Part shown: positions 24,668 through 33,882 of the stretch, one piece after another | Layout of the letters: every line of letters starts with the position of its first letter | Numbering within the stretch: position 1 is the stretch's first letter | The notes under the pieces: model-generated | The model's database searches: none | What the model was told of the DNA's origin: nothing | The model's input: the letters and a program-made list of their open reading frames with translations, nothing else | Assembly (NCBI GenBank): GCA_910574255.1 | Contig: CAJTAK010000005.1 | Coordinates: 147,184 to 211,183, forward strand | Length of the DNA: 64,000 nucleotides | Source of the DNA: Clostridia bacterium | GTDB taxonomy: Bacteria; Bacillota; Clostridia; Lachnospirales; Lachnospiraceae | Reading direction: 5' to 3' | Made by a program: the position numbers and the translations under genes

Positions 24668-25795
24668 TTGGCTATGATGTGGGAGTATTTGCAGCCTGTA
24701 ACCATACGGTTTGGCGAGGGCGCAGCAGGTGAACTTAAGCAGGCGGCAAAGGATCTGGGCTGCAGTAGAGGACTTTTGGTCAGCGATCCGTTTTTTATGA
24801 AAAGCGGCCTTGCAGAAAAAATTGTGGAAGCAAGTGAAGGTGTTTTGACGGGAATTTACAGTCAGGTATCACCCAACCCGGAGGTTGCGGAGGTAGATGC
24901 CTGTGCAAAACAGATTCGGGAGAGCGAGATTGATTTTCTTGTGGCTTTAGGCGGAGGAAGCGCCTTAGACTGCGCAAAGGCGGCAGGGTCCATCTGCTTT
25001 ACGGAGGATTCCATCCGTAAATATCATGGAACGGGCGAGCCTATGCCAGAGAAGCATCTGCCTTTGATTGCAATTCCGACAACGGCAGGAACAGGCAGTG
25101 AAGTGACCTGTGTGGCAGTACTGAGTGATAAAGAATTGGGAAAGAAGGGCCCCATTGTATCCAATGGATTTTATCCTTCTATTGCATTGATTGATCCGGA
25201 GCTTACTTATACGCTTCCCCCTTATATGACAGCAAGTACAGGAATTGATGTACTATGCCATGCACTGGAGGGCTTTTGGAGTAAGGGACATCAGCCGATC
25301 TGTGATGCATTTGCACTGCATGCCTGCAGGCTTGTATTCCAATATTTAAGAATAGCCTGTAAGGAGCCTGAGAATAAGGAGGCACGCAGGAAGATGGCAG
25401 AGGCTTCTGTGATTGCAGGGCTTGCTTTTACCTTGCCCAAGACGACCAGCTCACACGCCTGCTCTTTCCCGCTTACGAATCTATTGCATATTCCCCACGG
25501 GGAAGCCTGCGGATTGACCCTGGATTACTTTGCCCGAATCAATGCAGATGCTCAGGAAGGAAGAGTGCATGGGTTTGCAAAGGAGCTGGGCTTTAGGGAT
25601 ATGTATGATATGGCGGATGCCATTCACCAGTTAAAGGCGGATATTGGACTTCGGACAGATCTGAAGGAATTTCATTTGACAGATGAGCAGGTGGCGGAGC
25701 TGGTGAGAATCAGCAGACATCCGAACCTGTATAATAATCCGGTGGATATCACAGATGAAATGCTGGATGAGATGTATCAGTCTATGCGGCAGTAA
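24668..25795 (+). CDS. Iron-containing (group III) alcohol dehydrogenase
   Basis: 375 residues. NAD(P)-binding 'VALGGGSALDCAKA' and 'PTTAGTGSEVT', then metal-site histidines in 'DVLCHALEGFWSKGHQP', 'SSHACSFPLTN' and 'IPHGEACGL'. It reduces an aldehyde or ketone, or oxidises an alcohol; lactaldehyde/propanediol-type substrates are possible given the nearby rhamnose-type mutarotase, but that is inference. TTG 24668 lies 5 nt and ATG 24674 lies 11 nt after AGGAGG; either may be used. Confidence 0.9.
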   Translation: MAMMWEYLQPVTIRFGEGAAGELKQAAKDLGCSRGLLVSDPFFMKSGLAEKIVEASEGVLTGIYSQVSPNPEVAEVDACAKQIRESEIDFLVALGGGSALDCAKAAGSICFTEDSIRKYHGTGEPMPEKHLPLIAIPTTAGTGSEVTCVAVLSDKELGKKGPIVSNGFYPSIALIDPELTYTLPPYMTASTGIDVLCHALEGFWSKGHQPICDAFALHACRLVFQYLRIACKEPENKEARRKMAEASVIAGLAFTLPKTTSSHACSFPLTNLLHIPHGEACGLTLDYFARINADAQEGRVHGFAKELGFRDMYDMADAIHQLKADIGLRTDLKEFHLTDEQVAELVRISRHPNLYNNPVDITDEMLDEMYQSMRQ

Positions 25796-25846
25796 AAATG
25801 TTTGCAAACCTTTCAGATAGAACCCGTTTTGCTGATTGAAAGGCGG

Positions 25847-25892
25847 AAAAAAGGCGAGAAAATACTTGGTTAAGTGATTCCCGCCTTTTTTC
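25847..25892 (+). terminator. Terminator after the alcohol dehydrogenase gene
   Basis: AAAAAAGGCG pairs with CGCCTTTTTT around a 25-nt inner region that contains CTTGGTTAAG. Confidence 0.8.
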
Positions 25893-26000
25893 CATTTGGA
25901 ATAAATATGTTATGTATGTTCTTTCAATATAAATTATGGTAAACCAGGAATGGGAAGGAAGCAGAGTAAGAAATTATTAAGAATTTTTTTCCCAAATCAC

Positions 26001-26029
26001 TTGCTTATAGGCATCTTTTACTATATACT
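26001..26029 (+). promoter_or_regulatory. Sigma-A promoter of the carboxypeptidase gene
   Basis: TTGCTT (26001-26006), 17-bp spacer, TATACT (26024-26029), 55 bp before the ATG. Confidence 0.6.
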
Positions 26030-26083
26030 GTAGTAGAAATTGAGTTTTTTTCATAGATATTGAGGAAAAGAGATTGAGAGCAA

Positions 26084-27295
26084 ATGACAAGAAGACAGAA
26101 AAAAAGACTGATAAATTTCCTGGCAGGTGTACTTTGCTTCCTTTGTCTGGGAATGGTCATAGGAACTGTGTATGCAGGCAATCTGAACCGTGATGCCGCC
26201 AAAGCACAGGCAGCAGAGCAGGAAGAAAAGCTGGAGAAAAAGACTGTTCCGGTGGCAGAGACGGAGGATGAGACAAAAGAGGAAGAGGAGATTCTGGAGG
26301 AGAACCTCCCAGATGACTGGAATCTGATTCTTGTGAACCGGACACATCCCCTTCCGGATGATTTTGAAGTAGAATTAAAGAGTATTGGAGGCGGACACAA
26401 GATTGATGCCCGGGCTTATGATGATTATATGGCTATGGTGCAGGCAGCCCGTAAGGATGGAGCCTACATATATGTAACCTCATCTTATCGGACCATGGAC
26501 AAGCAGATAGCCCTTCATGAAGCGAAGATTGAAGAAGGCGTAATGATGGATTATTCCTATGCGGAAGCCAAGGAACGGGCAGCTGAAGTTGTGGCGGTTC
26601 CCGGAACCAGTGAGCATCAGGCAGGGCTGGCTCTGGACTTTGTATCTGCCGAGTATCGAAGATTAGATGAGAAGCAGGAACAGACCAAAGGCTTTCAGTG
26701 GCTGAAGGAAAACTGCTATGATTATGGTTTTATATTGAGATATCCCAATGGAAAGACTGAGGTTACAGGAATTATTTATGAACCCTGGCATTTTCGCTAT
26801 GTGGGAAAGAAAGCAGCCTTGGAGATAAAAGAAAGCGGTCAGACCCTGGAGGAATACCTGGGGGCCATCCCCATTTCCAAAGGGACACCGGTGGAATATG
26901 ACAGTTCTATGGCGGATAGGAAGAAACAGACGGGCAAATCAAATACAACTGCGCCCGTACAGGAGACGGTTCCGGAAAATGTGATGCCGCCGGAAGGCAG
27001 CGAAGGAGACGGGGGAGCGAATTACAGCAATCCGGCGCAGTCTGAGCCTCAAGTACCGTCAGCACCCGCAGTTCCGCCGGCTGAAGAAACACCTGTAGTT
27101 CCGGTTGAACCAGTACAGCCGCAGCCAGTGGAGCCGGTTGAGCCAGTGGAGCCCCAACCGGAGCAGCCGCCGGAGATACCGGCAGAGCCACAGCCAGAGA
27201 TTCCTCAGCCGGAGGTTCCGGCAGAACCTGAGCCCCAGCCGGAGGTTCCGGCAGAACCTGAGTCCCAGCCGGAGGTACCACAGGAATCCATATAG
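26084..27295 (+). CDS. VanY-type D-alanyl-D-alanine carboxypeptidase (M15B) with Pro-rich tail
   Basis: 403 residues. N-terminal membrane anchor (about 7-28), charged coiled region, then the VanY domain: 'VTSSYRTMDKQIALHEAKI', zinc motif 'GTSEHQAGLALDF' (SxHxxGxAxD), and 'IYEPWHFRYVG' with the catalytic Glu and last His ligand. It trims the terminal D-Ala of peptidoglycan stem peptides. The last ~110 residues are a Pro/Glu/Gln tail with PEVPAEPE-type repeats that may span or bind the wall. No van regulatory genes are adjacent, so this is housekeeping rather than a resistance cluster. Confidence 0.92.
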   Translation: MTRRQKKRLINFLAGVLCFLCLGMVIGTVYAGNLNRDAAKAQAAEQEEKLEKKTVPVAETEDETKEEEEILEENLPDDWNLILVNRTHPLPDDFEVELKSIGGGHKIDARAYDDYMAMVQAARKDGAYIYVTSSYRTMDKQIALHEAKIEEGVMMDYSYAEAKERAAEVVAVPGTSEHQAGLALDFVSAEYRRLDEKQEQTKGFQWLKENCYDYGFILRYPNGKTEVTGIIYEPWHFRYVGKKAALEIKESGQTLEEYLGAIPISKGTPVEYDSSMADRKKQTGKSNTTAPVQETVPENVMPPEGSEGDGGANYSNPAQSEPQVPSAPAVPPAEETPVVPVEPVQPQPVEPVEPVEPQPEQPPEIPAEPQPEIPQPEVPAEPEPQPEVPAEPESQPEVPQESI

Positions 27296-27326
27296 CAGTA
27301 TAAGTTTGAATTTTAGGAATGCATTC

Positions 27327-27376
27327 TAAGTCCCTCATCCAATACCCTGACAGTAAGTATTTGGATGGGGGATTTT
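27327..27376 (+). terminator. Terminator after the carboxypeptidase gene
   Basis: TCCCTCATCCAATAC pairs with GTATTTGGATGGGGGA with one bulge, followed by TTTTG. Confidence 0.75.
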
Positions 27377-27505
27377 GTGGGAAAGTAAAAATACGGCACT
27401 TTAACATAAAATGTGCAAAGTATTAAAATTTTGTGAAATAAGACAGTAAACTTGGAAATAGATGAAAAATGTGGTAGGATGAAGGGGAACAGGAGAGAAA
27501 GGAAT

Positions 27506-29041
27506 ATGTTACGGAAGATATTAAAGCTGCTTACAAGCAGACTGGTGTTTTTTGGAATATTGCTGTTGCTTCAACTTGTGTGGTTTCTGACTTTTTTGAC
27601 CAGGCTGCTTACATATTCTACAGCCATCTCCATTATATTTACAGTATTGAGTCTGCTGGCAGTGCTTTGGATTATTCACCGAGGCGAGAACCCGGCTTAT
27701 CAGATGGCATGGATCATTTTTATTCTGGTATTTCCATTGCTGGGCGGCCTGTTTTATCTTTTTGTAGGCAATAAACAGCCCTCAAAGAAGATGCGCCGGA
27801 AGCTGGAAGCAGAGCAGAAGCGTACGAAGGAAGCCTTGATTCAGGAAGAGGCAGTTTTAAAGGGGGTGCAGCAGACAGATGCCCGAATGAAGGGACAGTT
27901 TGCCTATATGTCACAGACCTGCGGTTTTCCCGTATATCGGAATACGCAGGCCAGCTACTTCAGTCTGGGCGATGAACTGTTTCCGAAGCTTTTAGAAGAG
28001 CTTAAGAAGGCGGAACATTTCATTTTTATGGAATACTTTATCGTGGAAAAAGGCCGGATGTGGGACAGCATTTTGGAGATTCTGGAGGAAAAAGCAGCAG
28101 CAGGACTGGATGTACGCTTTCTCTATGATGACTTGGGAAGTGTTTCCCTGCTTCCGCCAGGGTATGATCGGCAGTTGGAGGCCAAAGGGATTCGCTGCAT
28201 GGCATTTAATCCGTTTATTCCTCTCTGGTCACTGGTGATGAATAACCGAGACCATCGGAAGATTACGGTGATTGACGGACATACGGCTTTCAGCGGCGGT
28301 GTGAATCTGGCGGATGAGTATATCAATGAGAAAATGCGTTTTGGTCACTGGAAGGATACGGGCTTTATGCTGAAAGGCGAGGCTGTATGGAATTATACAG
28401 TGATGTTCTTACAGATGTGGAATGCGTTTCGCAAAACGGATGTTTCTTATGAAGCTTTTCGGCCAAAATGCTACCATCCGGAACCATTTGAGTCTGACGG
28501 CTTTGTGCAGCCCTATGGGGATTCGCCGCTGGACGATGAGATTGCGGCCGAGAATGTTTATCTGAATATTTTAAATCAGGCAAGGGATTATGTGTACATT
28601 TTTACCCCATATCTGATTATTGATCATGAGATGGATACGGCTCTGCGTCTGGCGGCCAAACGAGGAGTGGATGTGCGGATTGTTACCCCTGGAATACCGG
28701 ATAAAAAGGTGATATTTCAACTGACCCGTTCCTATTATCCCTCTCTGTTAAAAGACGGAGTACATATTTATGAATATACGCCGGGATTTCTTCATGCCAA
28801 GTCCTATGTCTGTGATGACGAGACGGCAGTGGTGGGGACCATCAATATGGACTTCCGGAGTCTATATCTGCATTTTGAGTGCGGTACGCTGTTTTACAGG
28901 AATTCCATTGTGGCGGATGTGAAGCAGGATTGCCTGCAAACCATAGAGCAGAGCCGGGAGATTCAGCTAAGGGATACGAGGCAGGGATTTTTCGGCAGCC
29001 TGTTCTGCGCTGTTTTGCGAGTATTGGCACCGCTGCTGTAA
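27506..29041 (+). CDS. cls: Cardiolipin synthase (phospholipase D family)
   Basis: 511 residues from the ATG at 27506, which follows GAGAGAAAGGAA; an upstream in-frame ATG at 27452 has no ribosome site. Two N-terminal membrane helices (PLDc_N) are followed by two PLD domains with HKD motifs: HRKITVID (about 250) and HAKSYVCDD (about 430). It condenses two phosphatidylglycerols into cardiolipin and glycerol at the membrane. Length and motif order are standard. Confidence 0.95.
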   Translation: MLRKILKLLTSRLVFFGILLLLQLVWFLTFLTRLLTYSTAISIIFTVLSLLAVLWIIHRGENPAYQMAWIIFILVFPLLGGLFYLFVGNKQPSKKMRRKLEAEQKRTKEALIQEEAVLKGVQQTDARMKGQFAYMSQTCGFPVYRNTQASYFSLGDELFPKLLEELKKAEHFIFMEYFIVEKGRMWDSILEILEEKAAAGLDVRFLYDDLGSVSLLPPGYDRQLEAKGIRCMAFNPFIPLWSLVMNNRDHRKITVIDGHTAFSGGVNLADEYINEKMRFGHWKDTGFMLKGEAVWNYTVMFLQMWNAFRKTDVSYEAFRPKCYHPEPFESDGFVQPYGDSPLDDEIAAENVYLNILNQARDYVYIFTPYLIIDHEMDTALRLAAKRGVDVRIVTPGIPDKKVIFQLTRSYYPSLLKDGVHIYEYTPGFLHAKSYVCDDETAVVGTINMDFRSLYLHFECGTLFYRNSIVADVKQDCLQTIEQSREIQLRDTRQGFFGSLFCAVLRVLAPLL

Positions 29042-29102
29042 AAATCGAATAAAGATGTACAAATAATATTCTGCGGAACGAATAATAGAAAGGAACGAAC
29101 CA

Positions 29103-29534
29103 ATGAACATATTGTTTTTTCTGAAGCCTAAGGGTGAGCTTGCCTATCTCTATGACGACAGTACCTTGCGTCAGGGGCTTGAGAAGCTGGAGAGAAGCGG
29201 ATTTACAGCAATTCCTCTGATTAATCGAAATGGTGAGTACATAGGAACCATCACAGAGGGGGATATGCTCTGGACTTTGAAAAATAAGTTTTCGCTGGAT
29301 CTGCGTGCGGCGGAGGATGTGTCGATTCAGACAGTGAGGCGCAGGGCAAGGTTTGAGCCGATTTCCATTGATTCCAATATTGAGGATTTGTTTTCGAAAG
29401 CCATGAATCAGAATTTTGTACCGGTGATTGATGACAAACAGATTTTTATCGGGATTGTGACCCGGAAGGATATTATGGGCTTTTGTTATCGAGAGTTCAT
29501 TTCCGTGAAGAACGAGACAAAGTCAGGCTTGTAA
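29103..29534 (+). CDS. CBS-domain pair protein
   Basis: 143 residues made of two CBS motifs ('FTAIPLINRNGEYIGTITEGDML' and 'QNFVPVIDDKQIFIGIVTRKDIM'). Such stand-alone pairs bind adenine nucleotides and act as small energy or ligand sensors; the partner is unknown. It lies 61 bp downstream of cls in the same direction and ends before a strong terminator, so the two may be co-transcribed. Confidence 0.88.
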   Translation: MNILFFLKPKGELAYLYDDSTLRQGLEKLERSGFTAIPLINRNGEYIGTITEGDMLWTLKNKFSLDLRAAEDVSIQTVRRRARFEPISIDSNIEDLFSKAMNQNFVPVIDDKQIFIGIVTRKDIMGFCYREFISVKNETKSGL

Positions 29535-29558
29535 TAAAATAGATAGAAAAATAACAGG

Positions 29559-29639
29559 GCTGGCACAAAGTAAGAAGGAAGGTTTTTCCAGAATGTTGAT
29601 ATGGAAAGCCGTAGGGGTTACTTTGTGCCAGTCTTTTTA
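29559..29639 (+). terminator. Long terminator after the CBS gene
   Basis: GGCTGGCACAAAGTAA (29559-29574) pairs with TTACTTTGTGCCAGTC (29619-29634), a 16-bp stem followed by TTTTTA. The long loop contains a further partial pairing. Confidence 0.85.
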
Positions 29640-29690
29640 TGTGCATACACAGATATAGGATAATTCCAGGCTTTTGACAGATGATTCAGC

Positions 29691-31592
29691 CTATGCCAGT
29701 TCTTCCCATTGTTCGTAGAGGAGCTCCAGACGCCTGGCTATAGCCTCCTTTTCCTGATGAAGCTTTAAGCACTCGGCAGTGCTGGTATAGATTTCTTCCT
29801 GGGTAAGCAGTTCGTCGATTTCCTGATCTCTGGTTTCCAGTTCAAAAATCTCTGCCTCCGTCTTTTTTAAATCGTTTTCCCGTTTTCGAATTCGGGCCTG
29901 TTCTTCTTTTTGCTGCTTCCAGTCCAGCTTTCCGGCAGAGGAGGCTTCGGATTTGGAACTGCCGCTATTTTCAGAGACAGGTGTCAGCGCCTCCCGCTTT
30001 TCCAGATAATAGTCGTAATTGCCGATATAATTCACTAATTGACGTTCTGTCAGATCCAGAATTCGGGTAGCGGTGGTATTGATAAAATAGCGGTCGTGGG
30101 ACACATACAGTACAGTACCCGTATAACGGTTCAGGGCTTCCTCCAGAATCTCCTTAGACACAATATCTAAATGGTTGGTAGGTTCGTCCAGAATTAAAAA
30201 GTTGGCTTCAGAAAGCATGAGCTTTGCAAGGGAAACACGTCCCCGTTCGCCGCCGCTCAAATCCCCGATTCGTTTGAACACGTCATCTCCTGTAAAGAGA
30301 AAGGTTGCCAGAGTGCTGCGGATCTTGGTATTGTCCAGATTCGGGTAGGCATCGGAGATTTCTTCGAAAAGAGTTTTCTCCATATGAAGTACATGATGCT
30401 CCTGATCGTAGTAACCGATCTTTACCTTGGCGCCCAGACAAAAGGAGCCTTGGTCTGCATCCAGAAGTCCATTCAGGATCTTCAGGATTGTGGTTTTTCC
30501 GGTTCCGTTATTTCCGATTAATGCTACCCGTTCGCCCCGTTTTAGCTCAAAATTCAGATCTGTAAAAAGGGTTAGAGGGCCGAAGGATTTGGAAAGTCCT
30601 TCTACAGTAAGCACATCTTTTCCGCTTACAATCTCAGGTTCCAGGCAAAAGTGCATCTCAGAGCGGACTTCCGCAGGTTTTTCCAGAACTTGGATTTTAT
30701 CCAGCATTTTTTCCCGGCTTTCTGCACGCCGGATGGATTTTTCACGGTTAAAGGATTTTAGTTTTGCAATAACTTCCTCCTGATGCCTGATTTCTTTTTG
30801 CTGATTCAGCCATGCACTCATCAAAGCCTCGCGAAGCTGAGACTTTTTGGCGGCATAATCTGAGTAATTCCCCTGAAAGGCGGTTACTTGTCCATTATCA
30901 ATCTCAATCACTTTTGTGACAACCCGATTTAGGAAATATCGATCGTGTGCCACGATAATTACGGCTCCATCGTAGTTCAAAAGAAAGGTTTCCAGCCAGG
31001 CGATGGAGGCCATATCCAGATGGTTAGTAGGCTCGTCAAGGAGAATGATATCCGGGCGGGAGAGCAAAAGCTTTCCCAGGGAAACTCTTGTTTTTTGACC
31101 TCCAGAGAGGGTATTTACCTGTTTTTCAAAATCTTCCTCCGAAAAGCCCAGTCCCTTTAGAACACCAATGACTTCGCTTTTGTAGGCATAGCCGTTTTTT
31201 TGTTCAAATTCGTGATTGAGACGGGTGTAGGTGTCTAAAGCTGTCTTAAGGGCGCTGCCCTCCAATGATTTCATCTCCTGTTCCAGAGTGCGGATGCGGC
31301 TTTCCAGATCGATTACTTCACGCTTCATCTCTAAAAGCTCTTGATAGATGGTGCGTTGGCTTTCCAAATCCTGGTGCTGGGCCAGATATCCCAGCGTGCG
31401 TCCTTTTGCCAGCACTACCTCGCCGGAATCCGGCGTGAGCTCATGAACAATGATTTTCAGCAGGGTGGATTTGCCTGCGCCGTTAATGCCCACGATGGCG
31501 GCCTTTTCACGCTCTTCTATATGAAAGGATGCATCCTTTAAAATTACGTTGGTGCCAAATGAATGATGGATGCTCTGACATGCCAGTATCAT
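29691..31592 (-). CDS. ABC-F family ATPase
   Basis: 633 residues from the ATG at 31592 (family start 'MILACQSIHHSFG'; AGAGG lies upstream). Two ABC domains: Walker A 'GINGAGKST' and 'GNNGTGKTT', signatures 'LSGGQKTRVSL' and 'LSGGERGRVSL', Walker B 'ILLDEPTNHLD' and 'LILDEPTNHLD'. A charged linker separates them and a C-terminal coiled coil (about 560-633) is present, as in Uup/YdiF-type members. ABC-F proteins act on ribosomes, not membranes. Whether this one gives antibiotic protection cannot be told from sequence alone. Confidence 0.92.
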   Translation of the reverse strand: MILACQSIHHSFGTNVILKDASFHIEEREKAAIVGINGAGKSTLLKIIVHELTPDSGEVVLAKGRTLGYLAQHQDLESQRTIYQELLEMKREVIDLESRIRTLEQEMKSLEGSALKTALDTYTRLNHEFEQKNGYAYKSEVIGVLKGLGFSEEDFEKQVNTLSGGQKTRVSLGKLLLSRPDIILLDEPTNHLDMASIAWLETFLLNYDGAVIIVAHDRYFLNRVVTKVIEIDNGQVTAFQGNYSDYAAKKSQLREALMSAWLNQQKEIRHQEEVIAKLKSFNREKSIRRAESREKMLDKIQVLEKPAEVRSEMHFCLEPEIVSGKDVLTVEGLSKSFGPLTLFTDLNFELKRGERVALIGNNGTGKTTILKILNGLLDADQGSFCLGAKVKIGYYDQEHHVLHMEKTLFEEISDAYPNLDNTKIRSTLATFLFTGDDVFKRIGDLSGGERGRVSLAKLMLSEANFLILDEPTNHLDIVSKEILEEALNRYTGTVLYVSHDRYFINTTATRILDLTERQLVNYIGNYDYYLEKREALTPVSENSGSSKSEASSAGKLDWKQQKEEQARIRKRENDLKKTEAEIFELETRDQEIDELLTQEEIYTSTAECLKLHQEKEAIARRLELLYEQWEELA

Positions 31593-31680
31593 AGTAAATA
31601 AAACCTCTGCTTTCCTGTATCTGCCCTTAAAGGACACGGTTATTTTTTATTATAACGGAAGCCGGGGAAAAGTCAAATAG

Positions 31681-31733
31681 TTTGTGAAAAATCCTACAAA
31701 GTCATTGACAACCCTCTGGGCGGCCGATATAAT
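31681..31733 (+). promoter_or_regulatory. rex promoter with weak Rex-box-like sequence
   Basis: TTGACA (31705-31710), exact 17-bp spacer and TATAAT (31728-31733), close to the ideal sigma-A promoter. Just upstream, TTGTGAAAAATCCTACAA (31682-31699) has the TTGT...ACAA ends of a Rex operator but a poor inner match, so autoregulation is only suggested. Confidence 0.75.
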
Positions 31734-31768
31734 AAAAACAGAAAAATATGTGACGGGACGGTGTTTCA

Positions 31769-32410
31769 ATGGAAGAACGGGAAATCTCAAAAGCAGTCAT
31801 CAAAAGGCTTCCGCGTTACTACCGATACCTGGGTGAGATTATGGAAAGCGGCGTGGAGCGTATTTCCTCTGGGGAGCTGAGCGACCGGATGCATGTGACG
31901 GCATCCCAGATCCGGCAGGATCTGAATAATTTCGGCGGTTTTGGGCAGCAGGGCTACGGATACAACGTTGCGCATCTGTATGAAGAGATTGGAAAGATCC
32001 TGGGACTGGACAAGAAGTACAATATGATCATTATAGGAGGCGGCAATCTGGGTCAGGCCTTGGCAAACTACGTATCCTTTGAAAAAAGAGGTTTTGTGAT
32101 CAAAGGAATCTTTGATGTGAATCCTGTATTAAAGGGCTTAAGCGTCCGGGGAATTCAGATTTATATGATGGAGGATCTGGAGGACTTTATTCGAGAGCAG
32201 GACATTCAGATAGCAACTTTGACGCTGCCTAAGTCTAAAGCGGCGGAGACGGCTGAGCTTTTGGTGAGGTACGGCATCAAGGCTATCTGGAATTTCGCTC
32301 ATGTGGATCTGCAGGTTCCGGAGGATGTGCTGGTGGAGAACGTACATTTATCTGAGAGCTTGATGCAGCTGTCTTATAATATCAATCGGTATGAAAAGGA
32401 GCATTCTTAG
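31769..32410 (+). CDS. rex: Redox-sensing transcriptional repressor Rex
   Basis: 213 residues, full length. The N-terminal winged helix ('VIKRLPRYYRYLGEIMESGVERISSGELSDRMHVTASQIRQDLNNFGGFGQQGYGYNV') is followed by a Rossmann domain with 'IIIGGGNLGQALANY' (GxGxxG) and a swapped C-terminal helix. Rex senses the NADH/NAD+ ratio and represses fermentation and hydrogenase genes. In this genome it may govern redox genes such as the alcohol dehydrogenase; no clear Rex box was found at those genes. Confidence 0.96.
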   Translation: MEEREISKAVIKRLPRYYRYLGEIMESGVERISSGELSDRMHVTASQIRQDLNNFGGFGQQGYGYNVAHLYEEIGKILGLDKKYNMIIIGGGNLGQALANYVSFEKRGFVIKGIFDVNPVLKGLSVRGIQIYMMEDLEDFIREQDIQIATLTLPKSKAAETAELLVRYGIKAIWNFAHVDLQVPEDVLVENVHLSESLMQLSYNINRYEKEHS

Positions 32411-32415
32411 AAAAT

Positions 32416-32461
32416 AGTAAGGGGACTTAAAAGTCAGGCAGGCTTTTGGTTCCCTTTTGTT
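32416..32461 (+). terminator. Terminator after rex
   Basis: AAGGGGA pairs with TTCCCTT, with an inner AAAAG/CTTTT helix, followed by TTGTTACT. Moderate U content. Confidence 0.6.
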
Positions 32462-32558
32462 ACTGTTGAGAGCAACTTTCTTTTCGTGTGCGGCAAATAT
32501 GGTTCGGGAGTGGCTGTGAATCCCAATAGACATATAATATAGTTAGAAGGGAAGAAAA

Positions 32559-33761
32559 ATGATGAATTCATATACACGTATAGGTGCTTTTGTGGATCTG
32601 GATGCCATAGAAGCGAATTTAGATGAGATCAAGGCCGGACTGTCTGAAAATACCAAGGTGACGGCTGTTGTGAAGACAGATGCCTATGGCCATGGGGCCA
32701 GGGCGATTGCACTTCATGTGGAAAAGAAGGAATACCTGTGGGGCTTTGCAGTGGCCATGCTGGAGGAGGCTCTGGAGCTAAAAAGGGCAGGCATTCGAAA
32801 GCCGCTGCTGATTCTGGGGTATGTATATCCGGAGGACTGTGAAAAGATTGCCGGGCTTTTGGAGGAAGAGATGGAAGCAGATGGAAGCTTCTGCTCACAG
32901 ATCCGTCCTGCTGTGTACACCTTAGAGACAGGGAAGGCTTTGTCTGCTGCGGCAGTGAAGCAGAGTGCTTTGTTGGGAAAAGATATTGTGATACCAGTGC
33001 ATATCAAAATAGATACAGGCATGAGCCGCATTGGTTTTCCGGATACAAAGAAAACCATTGAGGAGATTCGGGAGATAGGGCGGATGCCGGGGATTCGGCT
33101 GGAGGGATTATTTACCCATTTTGCCAGGGCGGATGAGAGCGACAAAACCTCTGCGAAAAGCCAGATTGCCCGTTTTCAGGCATTTGAGGAAGCATGTCGT
33201 CAGGAAGGGCTTATTTTTCCCATCCGTCATTGTTCCAACAGTGCAGGCATTATGGAGTTAAAGGAAGCTCAGTGGGATATGGTTCGGGCCGGAATTATTC
33301 TTTACGGACTCTATCCTTCCAGGGAAGTCTGCATGGATGAGCTAATCCTAAAGCCTGCTATGGAATTGAAAAGCCGTATTGTTCACATGAAAGAGATTGT
33401 GCCAGGAACGGAGGTCAGCTATGGAGGAATCTATCAGGCGGATTCCCCCCGACGCATTGCCACGATTCCGGTGGGGTATGGGGATGGTTATCCCAGAAGC
33501 CTTTCCAATAAAGGCTATGTGTTGGTCTGCGGAAAGAAGGCGCCGATTCGAGGCCGGGTGTGCATGGATCAGATGATGGTGGATGTGACAGAGATTCCGG
33601 AGGCGGAGATGGGAATGGAGGTTACTCTTTTTGGAAGGGATGGGGATGCAAATCTTTCGCTGGAAGTTCTATGTGATCTTTCCGGACGTTTTAATTATGA
33701 GTTTGTCTGTGATATAAATAAACGGGTACCCAGAATATATAATCACAAAGAGGTAAATTAA
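32559..33761 (+). CDS. alr: Alanine racemase
   Basis: 400 residues. The PLP lysine is K39 in VVKTDAYGHG. 'HIKIDTGMSRIGF', 'GLFTHFARAD', 'RAGIILYGLYPS' and the C-terminal catalytic Tyr region 'EVSYGGIYQA', 'VPVGYGDGYPR'-like 'TIPVGYGDGYPRSL' and 'GRVCMDQMMVDVT' are all present. It makes D-alanine for peptidoglycan. TATAAT at 32533-32538 is a probable -10 with a weak -35. It is followed by mazF, the usual Firmicute order. Confidence 0.96.
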   Translation: MMNSYTRIGAFVDLDAIEANLDEIKAGLSENTKVTAVVKTDAYGHGARAIALHVEKKEYLWGFAVAMLEEALELKRAGIRKPLLILGYVYPEDCEKIAGLLEEEMEADGSFCSQIRPAVYTLETGKALSAAAVKQSALLGKDIVIPVHIKIDTGMSRIGFPDTKKTIEEIREIGRMPGIRLEGLFTHFARADESDKTSAKSQIARFQAFEEACRQEGLIFPIRHCSNSAGIMELKEAQWDMVRAGIILYGLYPSREVCMDELILKPAMELKSRIVHMKEIVPGTEVSYGGIYQADSPRRIATIPVGYGDGYPRSLSNKGYVLVCGKKAPIRGRVCMDQMMVDVTEIPEAEMGMEVTLFGRDGDANLSLEVLCDLSGRFNYEFVCDINKRVPRIYNHKEVN

Positions 33762-33793
33762 GATATCTCAATTAGCTTGGGCAGAACAGTAAT

Positions 33794-33877
33794 ATGAATA
33801 CTTCCGATTTTTTTGGAAATACTTCCGATAAGGCTGGGATACATCAGCCAAAAGAATTTCAGGAAATCGGAGTGTGA
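33794..33877 (+). other. 27-codon ORF overlapping the mazF 5' region
   Basis: ATG 33794 reads 27 codons and stops at TGA 33875-33877. There is no ribosome site and no resemblance to the ribbon-helix-helix antitoxin normally found here. It is recorded because it fills the antitoxin position and could couple translation to mazF. Confidence 0.2.
33797..33829 (+). promoter_or_regulatory. Two AATACTTCCGAT direct repeats, candidate operator
   Basis: AATACTTCCGAT occurs at 33797-33808 and 33818-33829, exactly 21 bp apart (two helical turns), in the alr-mazF gap. Exact spacing on one DNA face suggests a dimer-binding site for an unknown regulator. Confidence 0.45.
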
Positions 33878-33882
33878 GAAGA

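Noticed and set aside
26084..27295. Vancomycin-resistance gene (vanY)
   Set aside because: No vanR/S, vanH/A/X or other resistance genes are nearby; the protein is a common housekeeping M15B carboxypeptidase.
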